Position numbers and translations under genes: made by a program
Source of the DNA: Streptomyces vinaceus
GTDB taxonomy: Bacteria; Actinomycetota; Actinomycetes; Streptomycetales; Streptomycetaceae
Direction: 5' to 3'
DNA: 64,000 nucleotides
Assembly (NCBI RefSeq): GCF_008704935.1
Contig: NZ_CP023692.1
Location: 7,045,501-7,109,500 of the forward strand
Shown: one piece after another, positions 1-7,831 of the stretch
Numbering within the stretch: the first letter of the stretch is position 1
How the letters are laid out: each line of letters starts with the position of its first letter
Notes under the pieces: model-generated
Seen by the model: the letters and a program-made list of their open reading frames with translations, nothing else
What the model was told of the DNA's origin: nothing
Database searches by the model: none

Positions 1-861
1 GGGCTCCTCGTCCTCGTCGTCTTCTGCCGGTACGAGCTGCGCACCGACGAGCCGCTCATCAAGCTGCGCGTCTTTCGCGACCGGGCGTTCACGGCCGATA
101 CCCTCGTGCTCTTCTTCTCGATGCTGGCGTTCATCCCCGTGCTGTTCTTCGCATCGGTGTACGCACAGACCTCGCTCAGCTCCTCGCCCCACCAGGCCGC
201 GCTCTACGTCCTGTACTTCTTCGCGGGGTTCGGCCTCTCGGCCCAGTGGGGCGGCCGGATCCTCGACAAGCACGGAGCCCGGCCCACGATGAAGCTCGGC
301 ACCGCGCTCGCCTGCGTCGGATTCGCCCTGTGGGCGTGGAAACTGACGGACCTGTCGGCCCATGACCAGTGGCCCTACGCCTGCATGGCCGGGGCCGGCA
401 TGGGCCTCGTGCTCTCCCCGGCCTCCGCCGACGCCGTGAACCGGGCCATCGGCGCCTCGTACGGCGAGGTCACCGGCATCACGCAGACCGTACGCAATTA
501 CGCCGGAGCCCTGGGCATGGCGGTCTTCGGCACGCTCCTCACCCACGCCACGACCAGCCGCGTCGCGCAGACGCTCACCGCGAAGGGCCTGCCGGAGCAG
601 GCGGTGCCCGGCGCGGCCCGCGGCATCGCGGAGGCGGTCATCGGCCACCCGGACGACCGCGCGCCGACCGGCGGCGGACCGACCGCCACCCTGATGCGGA
701 GTTCGTTCGAGGCCGTCCACATGGACTTCGCGCAGGCCAACCAGTGGGTGTTCTACGGGATGGCCGTCGCGCTGGGTCTGGCGTGGCTGTGCACGTTCCT
801 GCACCCGGGGACACGGGTCACGGACGGCGACCGGGGGACGCCCGCCGCGCCGAGACGGTGA
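1..861 (+). CDS. MFS multidrug transporter, 3' part (5' end outside window)
   Basis: The reading frame is already open at base 1 and ends with TGA at 861, so only the C-terminal part of the protein (about 286 residues) is present. It has several hydrophobic helices, the inter-helix motif GGRILDKHGARPTMK typical of major facilitator transporters, and a late segment (TGITQTVRNYAGALGMAVFG) that resembles the second half of DHA2-type 14-helix drug/proton antiporters. It probably exports a small hydrophobic or cationic compound across the plasma membrane; the substrate cannot be read from sequence. Its last 44 bases overlap the 3' end of the convergent DUF998 gene. Confidence 0.8.
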   Translation, partial: GLLVLVVFCRYELRTDEPLIKLRVFRDRAFTADTLVLFFSMLAFIPVLFFASVYAQTSLSSSPHQAALYVLYFFAGFGLSAQWGGRILDKHGARPTMKLGTALACVGFALWAWKLTDLSAHDQWPYACMAGAGMGLVLSPASADAVNRAIGASYGEVTGITQTVRNYAGALGMAVFGTLLTHATTSRVAQTLTAKGLPEQAVPGAARGIAEAVIGHPDDRAPTGGGPTATLMRSSFEAVHMDFAQANQWVFYGMAVALGLAWLCTFLHPGTRVTDGDRGTPAAPRR

Positions 862-1480
862 GGTACGCCCCGAAGCAGATGACCCATACGACGCTGGGCC
901 AGGCGGCGATCCGCTCGAACAGGCCTTGGACGTAGGGGTCCGGCCTGAGCGCCGTGAGCGTGGCCGAGACGATGGAGACGACCCCGCACACGATCCCCGC
1001 CGCACCCCAGTAGGGCCGGTGTGCCTGCCGGAGCATGCCGCCCAGCAGCAGCACGCCCAGGGCTCCGCAGAAGAAGCAGATTCCGGCGGACAGCAGATGG
1101 ACGGCCGGGCGGAGGTTGTACGGATTGAAGCCGGTGGACACCAGTCCCACCCCGCTGGCGCCCAGGACGCCGAACGCGAGGTTCCGGAGCCGGTCCGGGG
1201 GCAGCACCGCGGCGTTGAGGAGCGCGCCGAGGACGAGGCAGAACCCTCCGACGATCCAGGCGACGTCGGCGGCCTCGTGCCAGGGGGAGCAGAAGCGGAA
1301 TCCGCCGACGCGACCGCACCGGGTCACGCCGAGCGCCGAGATGATGTGGTCCACCAGGTTCTGGCTCGAAGCCCGGGGCAGGACGACGGCGTTGTTCACC
1401 ACGAAGATCTGGACCAGGGAGGCCCACAGGACGCCCCCGGCCATGAGTCGCCTCGAAGCCGTGAAGGTGAGTTCGCGCAT
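818..1480 (-). CDS. DUF998-family integral membrane protein
   Basis: A 220-residue protein with about six hydrophobic segments spread through its length and the Gly-Phe-Asn-Pro-Tyr motif (STGFNPYNLRP) seen in DUF998 proteins. The N-terminus (MRELTFTASRR) is short and positively charged ahead of the first helix. DUF998 members are common in actinomycetes and have no established function; the protein is expected to sit in the plasma membrane. It converges on and overlaps the upstream MFS gene by 44 bases. Family assignment is by pattern recognition. Confidence 0.65.
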   Translation of the reverse strand: MRELTFTASRRLMAGGVLWASLVQIFVVNNAVVLPRASSQNLVDHIISALGVTRCGRVGGFRFCSPWHEAADVAWIVGGFCLVLGALLNAAVLPPDRLRNLAFGVLGASGVGLVSTGFNPYNLRPAVHLLSAGICFFCGALGVLLLGGMLRQAHRPYWGAAGIVCGVVSIVSATLTALRPDPYVQGLFERIAAWPSVVWVICFGAYLTVSARRASPGRRP

Positions 1481-1609
1481 GCCGCCTGTGCCTTCGGGTC
1501 CGCTGTGAGCCGTGCGGTGGCTGCGTGATCAGTATGTCCCGCGCGGGCCGGAGCCGGGCCATCTGACCGCGGCGAGTCCCGGGCCGGCCTCAACCTGACG
1601 CACGTCCGC

Positions 1610-2080
1610 CTACCCGTAGGGGTTGAGCGCCGAGAAGCGGACGGTGTCGGTGCCGCGGTCGAACCACAGGTGGGTGGACCGGCCGGCGGTGTCGCGGTCG
1701 AGCTCGTCCGACCGGATCCACTGCGGGTTCTTCGGGCCCTCGCCCCTGAGCGGTTTCTCGAACCACGAGGTGAAGTCGGAGGCGGGCGCGCCGGGGACGA
1801 AGGTGTGGGCGGCTGTCAGTTCGGCGAGTTTGCCCGGTGCCAGTGTGGCGAGGCCCGAGATCGCCAGCTCCGGTGACGGTATGCCCGACCGGTCGTCGCG
1901 GTCCCGGCTGCTGACCCACCGGGCCTCGGTGAGCGGGCCCAGCAGCGGGAACGCCTGCTCCAGCGGCGCCGCGTCGGTGTGCCAGCCCGGCCCGTCATCG
2001 CCACCCGACCGGGTCAGGGCCCACGCCACGGGCAGGACCACCAGCCCCGCCCCGATCCCGATCAGCTTCCGTCGCTCCAA
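1610..2080 (-). CDS. hypothetical membrane-anchored protein
   Basis: About 156 residues. I chose the TTG start at 2080 because it follows a GAGGGGGG ribosome site and gives a charged N-terminus (ERRK) then one hydrophobic stretch (LIGIGAGLVVLPVAWALT), i.e. an uncleaved signal anchor. A GTG at 2113 is the alternative. The rest is soluble, with segments such as TSWFEKPLRGEGPKNPQW and THLWFDRGTDTVRFSALNPYG near the C-terminus, and would be extracytoplasmic. I do not recognise the family. It diverges from the small secreted protein at 2338 across a 257-base region containing a perfect inverted repeat. Confidence 0.6.
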   Translation of the reverse strand: MERRKLIGIGAGLVVLPVAWALTRSGGDDGPGWHTDAAPLEQAFPLLGPLTEARWVSSRDRDDRSGIPSPELAISGLATLAPGKLAELTAAHTFVPGAPASDFTSWFEKPLRGEGPKNPQWIRSDELDRDTAGRSTHLWFDRGTDTVRFSALNPYG

Positions 2081-2177
2081 CGCGATCCCCCCTCGGTCCC
2101 CGCCCCCGGGCACCCTATCCGTCGGCGACGGCGATCCTAGGAGCCGCCGTCCCTCTCCTCGCAGTGGGTTTTGCCTG

Positions 2178-2203
2178 CTGCTCCCGGGGGCAGCCGGGAG
2201 CAG
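2178..2203. repeat. perfect inverted repeat between divergent genes
   Basis: Ten-base arms (CTGCTCCCGG and CCGGGAGCAG) flank a six-base centre. It lies in the divergent region between the genes starting at 2080 (minus) and 2338 (plus). No T-run follows on either strand, so an operator or RNA hairpin is more likely than an intrinsic terminator. Confidence 0.5.
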
Positions 2204-2337
2204 TGTCGTTACTGCGGTGAACTCGTGCGCCCGCTCGGGTGAGTTCCGGGGCCGTGCCCTGTCCCTCGGCTCCCGGGGCCACTACAACTCTGGTCCGGCT
2301 CTCGCAACCTTTCCCGCCGACGGAGAGAAGGCCTTCC

Positions 2338-2691
2338 ATGAACCACCGCCTGCGCCACCTGACCGCCACCCTGGCCGCCGCAGCCGCCCTGGCGCTCGCC
2401 GCGGCGGCGCCCGCCGACGCGCGCCCGAGCGGTGTCGACAGCCACTGCGGGAGGTACATCTGCGTGATGACCGCGCACCACAACCGCTTCGTCCAGGACA
2501 TCACGGTGCAGACCCGGGACGGACTGCACGGCACGCTGCGCTCCTACTGGGGCAACTTCCGCAGCGCGAAGGTGAACGCGGCCTCCCACCGGTGGGAGGT
2601 GGGTTACGAGCAGAAGGAGGCGAAGCTGGTGTGCGGCGGGCTGGAGCGTGACGGCCGGACCATCGAGGACGGCATCTGCGTCACCATCTGA
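2338..2691 (+). CDS. small secreted protein with two cysteine pairs
   Basis: A 117-residue protein starting at ATG 2338 behind GGAGAGAAGG; an upstream in-frame ATG at 2239 would add an implausible non-signal leader. Residues 1-27 form a classic signal peptide (MNHRLRHL, an alanine-rich core, then APADA as the likely cleavage site). The mature part carries four cysteines, CGRYIC near its start and a Cys in KLVCGGL plus GICVTI at the end, suggesting two disulfides outside the cell. No enzymatic motif is visible. It resembles the many small exported proteins of streptomycetes that lack a known role. Confidence 0.7.
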   Translation: MNHRLRHLTATLAAAAALALAAAAPADARPSGVDSHCGRYICVMTAHHNRFVQDITVQTRDGLHGTLRSYWGNFRSAKVNAASHRWEVGYEQKEAKLVCGGLERDGRTIEDGICVTI

Positions 2692-2852
2692 CCGAGGGTG
2701 GGGCCGTCCCGCGTGGCCGGTTCGAGAACGTCCGATTATCGACCCCTTTCCGGGGAACACAGCCGGCCTCGCCCCCAGTTCACTGAGGGGAACCGGGGGC
2801 GGGCTCGTACGGTCTGTCTCCGACTGTCAGACCGCGGGCAAGGAGAACGGCT

Positions 2853-3989
2853 GTGCGCATACTTTTCACCGGTCCGGCTTCGGCCGGCCACCTCTTTCCG
2901 ATGATTCCGACCGCCCAGGCCTTACGTGCCGCCGGTCACGAAGTGCTGTTCGCGGGTTCGCAGCCGCTCGACCGGCTCCGTGAGGCCGGCTTCGCGATCG
3001 TCGAGATCGGCGACGGCCGCACCATACGGGAGGCCATGGAGCAGTCCTCGGCGGGGCAGTCCCCGGGCGAGGAGATGCGCTACGTCGCCCCCGACCTGTC
3101 GCAGGACCAGATCCTCGACAGGGCGGCCCGCGGATTCGCGATGATCTCCCGCTGCACGGTGGACGGCTTGTTGGAGGTCGCCGGGAACTGGGGCGCCGAC
3201 CTGCTGGTCTACGACTCCTTCCAGGCCTCCGCCCCACTGGTCGCGGCGAAGCTGAAGATCCCCTCCGTGATCCAGAACTTCGGTGTCACCTCCGGCCTCG
3301 ACATGGTCGGCCGCCTGGCCGCCAACTTCACCGAGGCGTACGAGACGTACGGGGTCTCCGGCCCGGCCGAGGCCGTCGCGCTGAACATCGTCCCCGCCTC
3401 GCTCGGCGGAGACGCGGGCGGCCTGCGGATGCGCTACCTCCCGTACAACGGCGGCGGTACCGTGCCCGCCGCGCTGCTCCGCCGCGGCGAACGGCCCCGC
3501 GTCGCCATCACCCTGGGCACCGTGCTCACCGAGATGGACGGCGTCCGCGCCATCGTCCGCCTGATCGAGGCCGCCGCCTCCGTGGACGCCGAGTTCCTGC
3601 TCGCGGTCGGCGACGCCGACCTCGCCGCGCTCGGCACCCTGCCCGACAACGTCCGCCCGCTGCCCTGGGTCCCGCTCGCCGAGCTGCTGACCACCTCCGA
3701 CGCGCTGATCCACCACGGCGGCTCCGGCACCCTGCTCACCGCCCTGCAGGCGGGCCTGCCCCAGCTCCTGCTGCCCCAGGGCGCCGACCACTTCGCCAAC
3801 ACCGACGCCCTCACCGCGACCGGCGCCGCCCTGCGCTCCGCCTCCGACGACGTCGACACCCCGCTCCTGACCCGCCTCATCACCGATCCGGCCCTGCGCG
3901 AGAGCGCCGCCCGCCTCCGCGCGGAGAACGAGGCCCTGCCCTCCCCGGCCGAGACGGTCCCCGCCCTGGAGGCCCTGGCCGCCTCCTAG
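2853..3989 (+). CDS. macrolide-type (GT1) glycosyltransferase
   Basis: A 378-residue GT-B glycosyltransferase of the UDPGT/EryCIII-like group, with GTG start and AAGGAG ribosome site. The N-terminal half begins with the acceptor-domain signature MRILFTGPASAGHLFPMIP. The C-terminal half carries the nucleotide-sugar-binding motif, HHGGSGTLLTALQAGLPQ followed by GADHFANTDAL at about residues 285-320. Family members transfer a deoxysugar or glucose from an NDP donor to a small lipophilic acceptor such as a macrolide or polyketide. It is a lone gene, facing the thiopeptide cluster tail to tail; the cluster type does not need a sugar, so I treat it as separate. It may inactivate or decorate xenobiotics. 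Confidence 0.85.
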   Translation: MRILFTGPASAGHLFPMIPTAQALRAAGHEVLFAGSQPLDRLREAGFAIVEIGDGRTIREAMEQSSAGQSPGEEMRYVAPDLSQDQILDRAARGFAMISRCTVDGLLEVAGNWGADLLVYDSFQASAPLVAAKLKIPSVIQNFGVTSGLDMVGRLAANFTEAYETYGVSGPAEAVALNIVPASLGGDAGGLRMRYLPYNGGGTVPAALLRRGERPRVAITLGTVLTEMDGVRAIVRLIEAAASVDAEFLLAVGDADLAALGTLPDNVRPLPWVPLAELLTTSDALIHHGGSGTLLTALQAGLPQLLLPQGADHFANTDALTATGAALRSASDDVDTPLLTRLITDPALRESAARLRAENEALPSPAETVPALEALAAS

Positions 3990-4002
3990 AACACGCCACG
4001 AC

Positions 4003-4040
4003 CGCCGGTGGCGGAGCGCCGCCGCGCCCAGCCACCGGCG
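4003..4040. terminator. bidirectional stem-loop between convergent genes
   Basis: Perfect ten-base arms CGCCGGTGGC (4003-4012) and GCCACCGGCG (4031-4040) around an 18-base loop fill the gap between the glycosyltransferase stop (3989) and the lazF stop (4041). The position suits a shared terminator for the glycosyltransferase and the laz operon; there is no long T-run, as is usual in streptomycetes. Confidence 0.65.
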
Positions 4041-5831
4041 TCACGTCCGCGGGGCCTGGCGGCCGAGCGGTATGAGGTACTGGACCGGCTCGTCGAGGTC
4101 GTCCAACCCCAGCAGCTCGTGCGCCAGGTCGTCGTGCAGGCCGCCGAGCGGGATCGTGCCCAGCCCGAACGCGCCCGCCGTGAGCTGGAGGGTCTGGGCC
4201 AGGTGCCCGGCCTCCAGGAGGCCCAGCCGCAGCGCCCGCAGCCCGTAGCGACGGCGGAGCAGACCGAGGTCCAGGTGGACCGCGAGTACGGCCGGCGCCT
4301 CGTCGATCCCCACGGAGTCCGGGTCCTCGGCCGGGCGCGAGAAGTACGACGACAGCGCCTTCAGCCCGTCGAGGTCCGGCGCGGGGCCGAGGGCGACCAG
4401 CGACCGGCGCTCCGGCACGCAGTGGTAGGTGCCCGGGGCCAGTCCCGACACGGACAGCGCCAGGAGCCGCACCCGGACGCTGTAGAGGGCGCCCGCGCTC
4501 GGGTACGGGCGGTGGCGCAGGGCGCGCTCCGTTCCGTCGGCCAGCGCCTGCCGGGACACATGGCTCGGGGCGTGGGCGTGCCACAGCACCCCGCCCAGTT
4601 CCTGCGCGGTGAGCGGCCCGCGCAGCGCCCCGCGCGCCGAACTGCGGCGGCTCAGCGCCTCGGCGAGGGACAGCTCCGGCAACGGGGCCGCCGGGAGCTC
4701 CCGTTCGGCCCCGGGGCGGTGCCCGGACGCGGCCTCCGGCCGCGCGAAGCTCCGTACGGCGGTGTCCTGGGGACGGCCGATCTGGAACTTGCTCTGCTCC
4801 AGGTACCGGTAGTCGGCCGCGCGCGCCCCGGCGCCGAAGAAACCGCCCCCGTCCTCCGTCTCCAGCAGCGCGCGTCCCGCGAGTCGGCAGACCGCCCGCT
4901 CCTCGTCCGGCGTCACGCCCAACCGGTTGAACAGCATGTGCAGTTGTGATGCCCACACCCACAGCCGGCGCTGCGTGCGCTCCGGGGCCTCCGGTCGCTC
5001 CGCGAGGGGTACGGCGGTACGCAGCCGGGCGTCGGCCGCGCGCACCTGCCCGGCCCACTCCGCGAGCCAGGCATCGGCGGAGCCCTCCTCCAGCCCGGCG
5101 CGGACGGCCCGGGCACGCCGGGCCAGGCTCGTACGCTGCGCCGCGAACACCGTGTTGACGCGGGTGTGGACGGCTGCCCCGGGCAGCGGCCGCACCTCGG
5201 AGGCCCAGCGCCAGGAGGCGGCGTGCCGGCGCAGCCAGCCCGCCGAGGCCAGTTCGTCCAGGCCGAGGGCGTACGCCGTGGCGTGGGCGAGGTCCAGTGC
5301 GAGCCGCAGCCGGTCGGCGGGCCCGGGCACGGCACGCAGGGCGGCGACGGCCACCCGCGTCGAGTGCGCGAACAGTTCCTCGGCCACCGGCAGTGCCGCC
5401 GGCCCGCCGTACCGTTCGGTCTCCGGCTCGTACGCCACCGCGCGCACCTCTGCGTGCCGGCCCGGCCAGGTGCCGGCGGCGGGGGTGGTGCCCGCGGCCG
5501 ACCGGGCCAGTTCCTCCGCGAGTCCGGCGGCCTCTCGCGCCGCGTCCCCCGCGGATCCCGCACCGCGGAACCTGATCCGCAGGTGGGGGCCGCCCTCGTG
5601 GTAGCGGATGAAGAACCAGGCGCCCGTCCGCGGACCGTACCGCTCGTCCATCAGGGGGGCGAGCGCCCCGGTGACGAAGGCGTCGGTGTCCGCGCCGTCG
5701 GTGTGCAGGGTCAGGTGGAGGCTCTGCCAGCCCCCCGCCGGAGCCGGTGCGAGGGTCGCCGTCGCGGAGGCGGACTCGGATACGGACGCGGAAGCGGGTG
5801 CGGATGCGGTTGCGTACGGGGTGTCGGTCAT
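4041..5831 (-). CDS. lazF: LazF-like fused glutamate-elimination domain and azoline dehydrogenase
   Basis: A 596-residue two-domain thiopeptide enzyme. Residues about 35-310 form a SpaB_C-type elimination domain (WQSLHLTLHTDG, then GAWFFIRYHEGGPHLRIRFR), which removes glutamate from glutamylated Ser to give dehydroalanine. Residues about 370-590 form a SagB-type FMN-dependent nitroreductase fold (LSLAEALSRRSSARG, RHRPYPSAGALYSVRV, LLEAGHLAQTLQLTAGAFGL), which oxidises thiazolines and oxazolines to azoles. This fusion is the hallmark of lactazole LazF. The N-terminus is Ala/Ser-rich and low in complexity. It is the last gene of the cluster, 11 bases after lazE. Assignment rests on domain order and gene context. 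Confidence 0.9.
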   Translation of the reverse strand: MTDTPYATASAPASASVSESASATATLAPAPAGGWQSLHLTLHTDGADTDAFVTGALAPLMDERYGPRTGAWFFIRYHEGGPHLRIRFRGAGSAGDAAREAAGLAEELARSAAGTTPAAGTWPGRHAEVRAVAYEPETERYGGPAALPVAEELFAHSTRVAVAALRAVPGPADRLRLALDLAHATAYALGLDELASAGWLRRHAASWRWASEVRPLPGAAVHTRVNTVFAAQRTSLARRARAVRAGLEEGSADAWLAEWAGQVRAADARLRTAVPLAERPEAPERTQRRLWVWASQLHMLFNRLGVTPDEERAVCRLAGRALLETEDGGGFFGAGARAADYRYLEQSKFQIGRPQDTAVRSFARPEAASGHRPGAERELPAAPLPELSLAEALSRRSSARGALRGPLTAQELGGVLWHAHAPSHVSRQALADGTERALRHRPYPSAGALYSVRVRLLALSVSGLAPGTYHCVPERRSLVALGPAPDLDGLKALSSYFSRPAEDPDSVGIDEAPAVLAVHLDLGLLRRRYGLRALRLGLLEAGHLAQTLQLTAGAFGLGTIPLGGLHDDLAHELLGLDDLDEPVQYLIPLGRQAPRT

Positions 5832-5842
5832 GGGGGATCGCC

Positions 5843-7831
5843 TCACGGGAACGGGTGCGGATGCAGGGGGAGTTCGTCGTGGCGCAGCGGACGCGCGGTG
5901 CGCCCCAGCCGGTGGGGCACCTCCAGCAGCCGGTCCAGCCCGAGCGTGCGGCGGTTGACGTGGCCGAAGGTCATCGGGAGGGTGCCGGGCACGATCACCT
6001 TGGCGCAGTGCAGCCCCAGACGGTCCCGGATCCCGGGCTCGTCCTGCGTCACGACGACCACCTCCAGCCCCTCGGCGGCCAGCCGGGCGACCGTCCGCGC
6101 CAGTAGCCGGGTGAGGTCGGCCACCGGCGCGGGCGCACCCGGCCACCGTTCCTGCCAGGGGAGCTCCGGGACGTCGCCGAGCAGGAACTCCAGCCGGTGC
6201 TGTGCCTCCGGCAGGGTGTTGAGCCCCACGTGGTCGTCGAGGCCGACCACCAGCTCGGGTTGCCCCAGCATGGGGCGCAGCCGCTCCGGATCGCGCGCCC
6301 CGCCCGGACCGGCCGGACGGTGCACCGCGTCCTGGACGTTGGTGACCACTTCCGCCACCGCCGAGCGGATCGCGGCGCGCGGATCGTGATGGGCCCCGGC
6401 GGCCAGGAAGGTGCGGGGAGCGTCGGGGTGAGCACCCTCGTAGTGGCAGAGCGAGACCACCGCCGGGATGCCGAGGTCGTTGGTGGCGTCCAGCAGGCGC
6501 AGCCGGTAGCCGAGCAGCGCGGCGCGCGAGGCCAGGGCGGTCACCAGCGGGTCGTCGCCGGGCAGGGCGATGCCCGGCAGCGGCGTGCGCGCGTACCAGG
6601 CCATCAGGAACGCGTCCCGTTCCGCCACCTCGAACAGCCCGTAGAGCGCGGCCTCCTGGGGGCTGTTCCCGAGCCCGCAGCCGTTCGACGATTCGTAGAC
6701 GACCCGGGTCCGGCCGGGCCCTTGGGCGAGGTCCCAGTACGCCACGTGCTCGGGCACCGCCCGGGCCCGGCCTTCGGTCAGCGACCAGCCGTGCACCCAG
6801 TCCAGTTCCAGGTCCGCGTCGTACGGGACGGTCAGGGAGGCGGGGTGCCCCCGGTGGGCCGGGTCGGGCAGACCGAGCCGGGTGGGATCCACGGCGGCCT
6901 GTGGACCCAGCTCGGCGAAGGAGGCGCGCAGGACGGTACGGCGGCCCAGCGGGCGCATTCCGGCCAGCCGCTCCACCGCCTCGAACAGGGCCACCCGTTC
7001 GCTGGAGCGGAAGTCGGCGGAGCGTCCGTAGCCGCCGTCGTCGACCAGTCGGCCGTCCGTCACCCAGGCCGTGGTGAGGGCGAAGGCGGAGTCCTCGGTA
7101 CGGAACAGTCGGCGCACCGGGCCGAACCGCTCGTCGAACAGCTCGTCCCGCAACCGGTCGGCCTCCGTACGGGCGTTGGGGCCGCGCAGCACGGACGGGT
7201 CGGCCAGCGGCAGCGGCGTGTCCGGGAACCCGGCCGCGGCAGGGGAGTCGGCCGGCAGCGGGCGGCACACCGGGCAGCCGCCGACCGGGCGGACGCGATG
7301 GGTGGACCAGGTGGCCCGGTGGCCCTGGACGATGTGGACGGTGGCGGGGGGCGCCGCCGTCTCGGCCCCCGTTTCGGGCTCCCCCGTCCCGGCCCCCGTC
7401 TCGGGTTCCGCCGTCTGCCCGAGTTCCAGAAGCGCGGCGGCGAGCAGCAGGGCCGCCTCCGCCATGGCCGGGGTGCCGGTGCCGCCGAGCGCCAGCCGGG
7501 GGCTCTGCCAGGGCACCCGGCCGCCCGCGGTGGCCAGCCGCCGGTACTCGACGCACGACAGGCAGGCCCGCGCCGAGGGTTCCAGTACGGGACCGATCAC
7601 GGTCAGGGCACCGTCCTCGCGCACCGGCACCAGGCGTACGGGACGGGACCTCGCGTGGCGGCTGAGCCGCTCCGCCAGCTCCAGCGTCCAGGAGGTGAGG
7701 TGGACGATGGCGGCGCCGGCGGTGGTCTCCAGGGCGGCGGCCGGATCCAGGACCGGTACGGCGCCGGCGGCGCCGGCCGGCACGGTCGCGCCGTCAGCCG
7801 TCCCGTGCGTCGTCATCGTGGTGCCGCTCAT
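5843..7831 (-). CDS. lazE: LazE-like YcaO azoline-forming cyclodehydratase
   Basis: A 662-residue enzyme expected to use ATP to cyclise Cys and Ser of the precursor to azolines. The N-terminal third has two CxxC motifs (CLSC near residue 92 and CPVC near 187), the structural zinc site of the E1-like partner protein. The rest is a YcaO domain: SSERVALFEAVERLAG, ESSNGCGLGNSPQEAALYGL followed by FEVAERDAF (ATP/Mg ligands), and RSAVAEVVTNVQ. The C-terminus ends PHPFP, the PxPxP tail important in azoline-forming YcaO enzymes. Its ATG overlaps the lazD stop (ATGA), implying translational coupling with its RRE partner. Confidence 0.93.
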   Translation of the reverse strand: MSGTTMTTHGTADGATVPAGAAGAVPVLDPAAALETTAGAAIVHLTSWTLELAERLSRHARSRPVRLVPVREDGALTVIGPVLEPSARACLSCVEYRRLATAGGRVPWQSPRLALGGTGTPAMAEAALLLAAALLELGQTAEPETGAGTGEPETGAETAAPPATVHIVQGHRATWSTHRVRPVGGCPVCRPLPADSPAAAGFPDTPLPLADPSVLRGPNARTEADRLRDELFDERFGPVRRLFRTEDSAFALTTAWVTDGRLVDDGGYGRSADFRSSERVALFEAVERLAGMRPLGRRTVLRASFAELGPQAAVDPTRLGLPDPAHRGHPASLTVPYDADLELDWVHGWSLTEGRARAVPEHVAYWDLAQGPGRTRVVYESSNGCGLGNSPQEAALYGLFEVAERDAFLMAWYARTPLPGIALPGDDPLVTALASRAALLGYRLRLLDATNDLGIPAVVSLCHYEGAHPDAPRTFLAAGAHHDPRAAIRSAVAEVVTNVQDAVHRPAGPGGARDPERLRPMLGQPELVVGLDDHVGLNTLPEAQHRLEFLLGDVPELPWQERWPGAPAPVADLTRLLARTVARLAAEGLEVVVVTQDEPGIRDRLGLHCAKVIVPGTLPMTFGHVNRRTLGLDRLLEVPHRLGRTARPLRHDELPLHPHPFP

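Noticed and set aside
2853..3989. Glycosyltransferase as a member of the thiopeptide cluster
   Set aside because: It is on the opposite strand, convergent, separated by a terminator, and lactazole-type products are not glycosylated.
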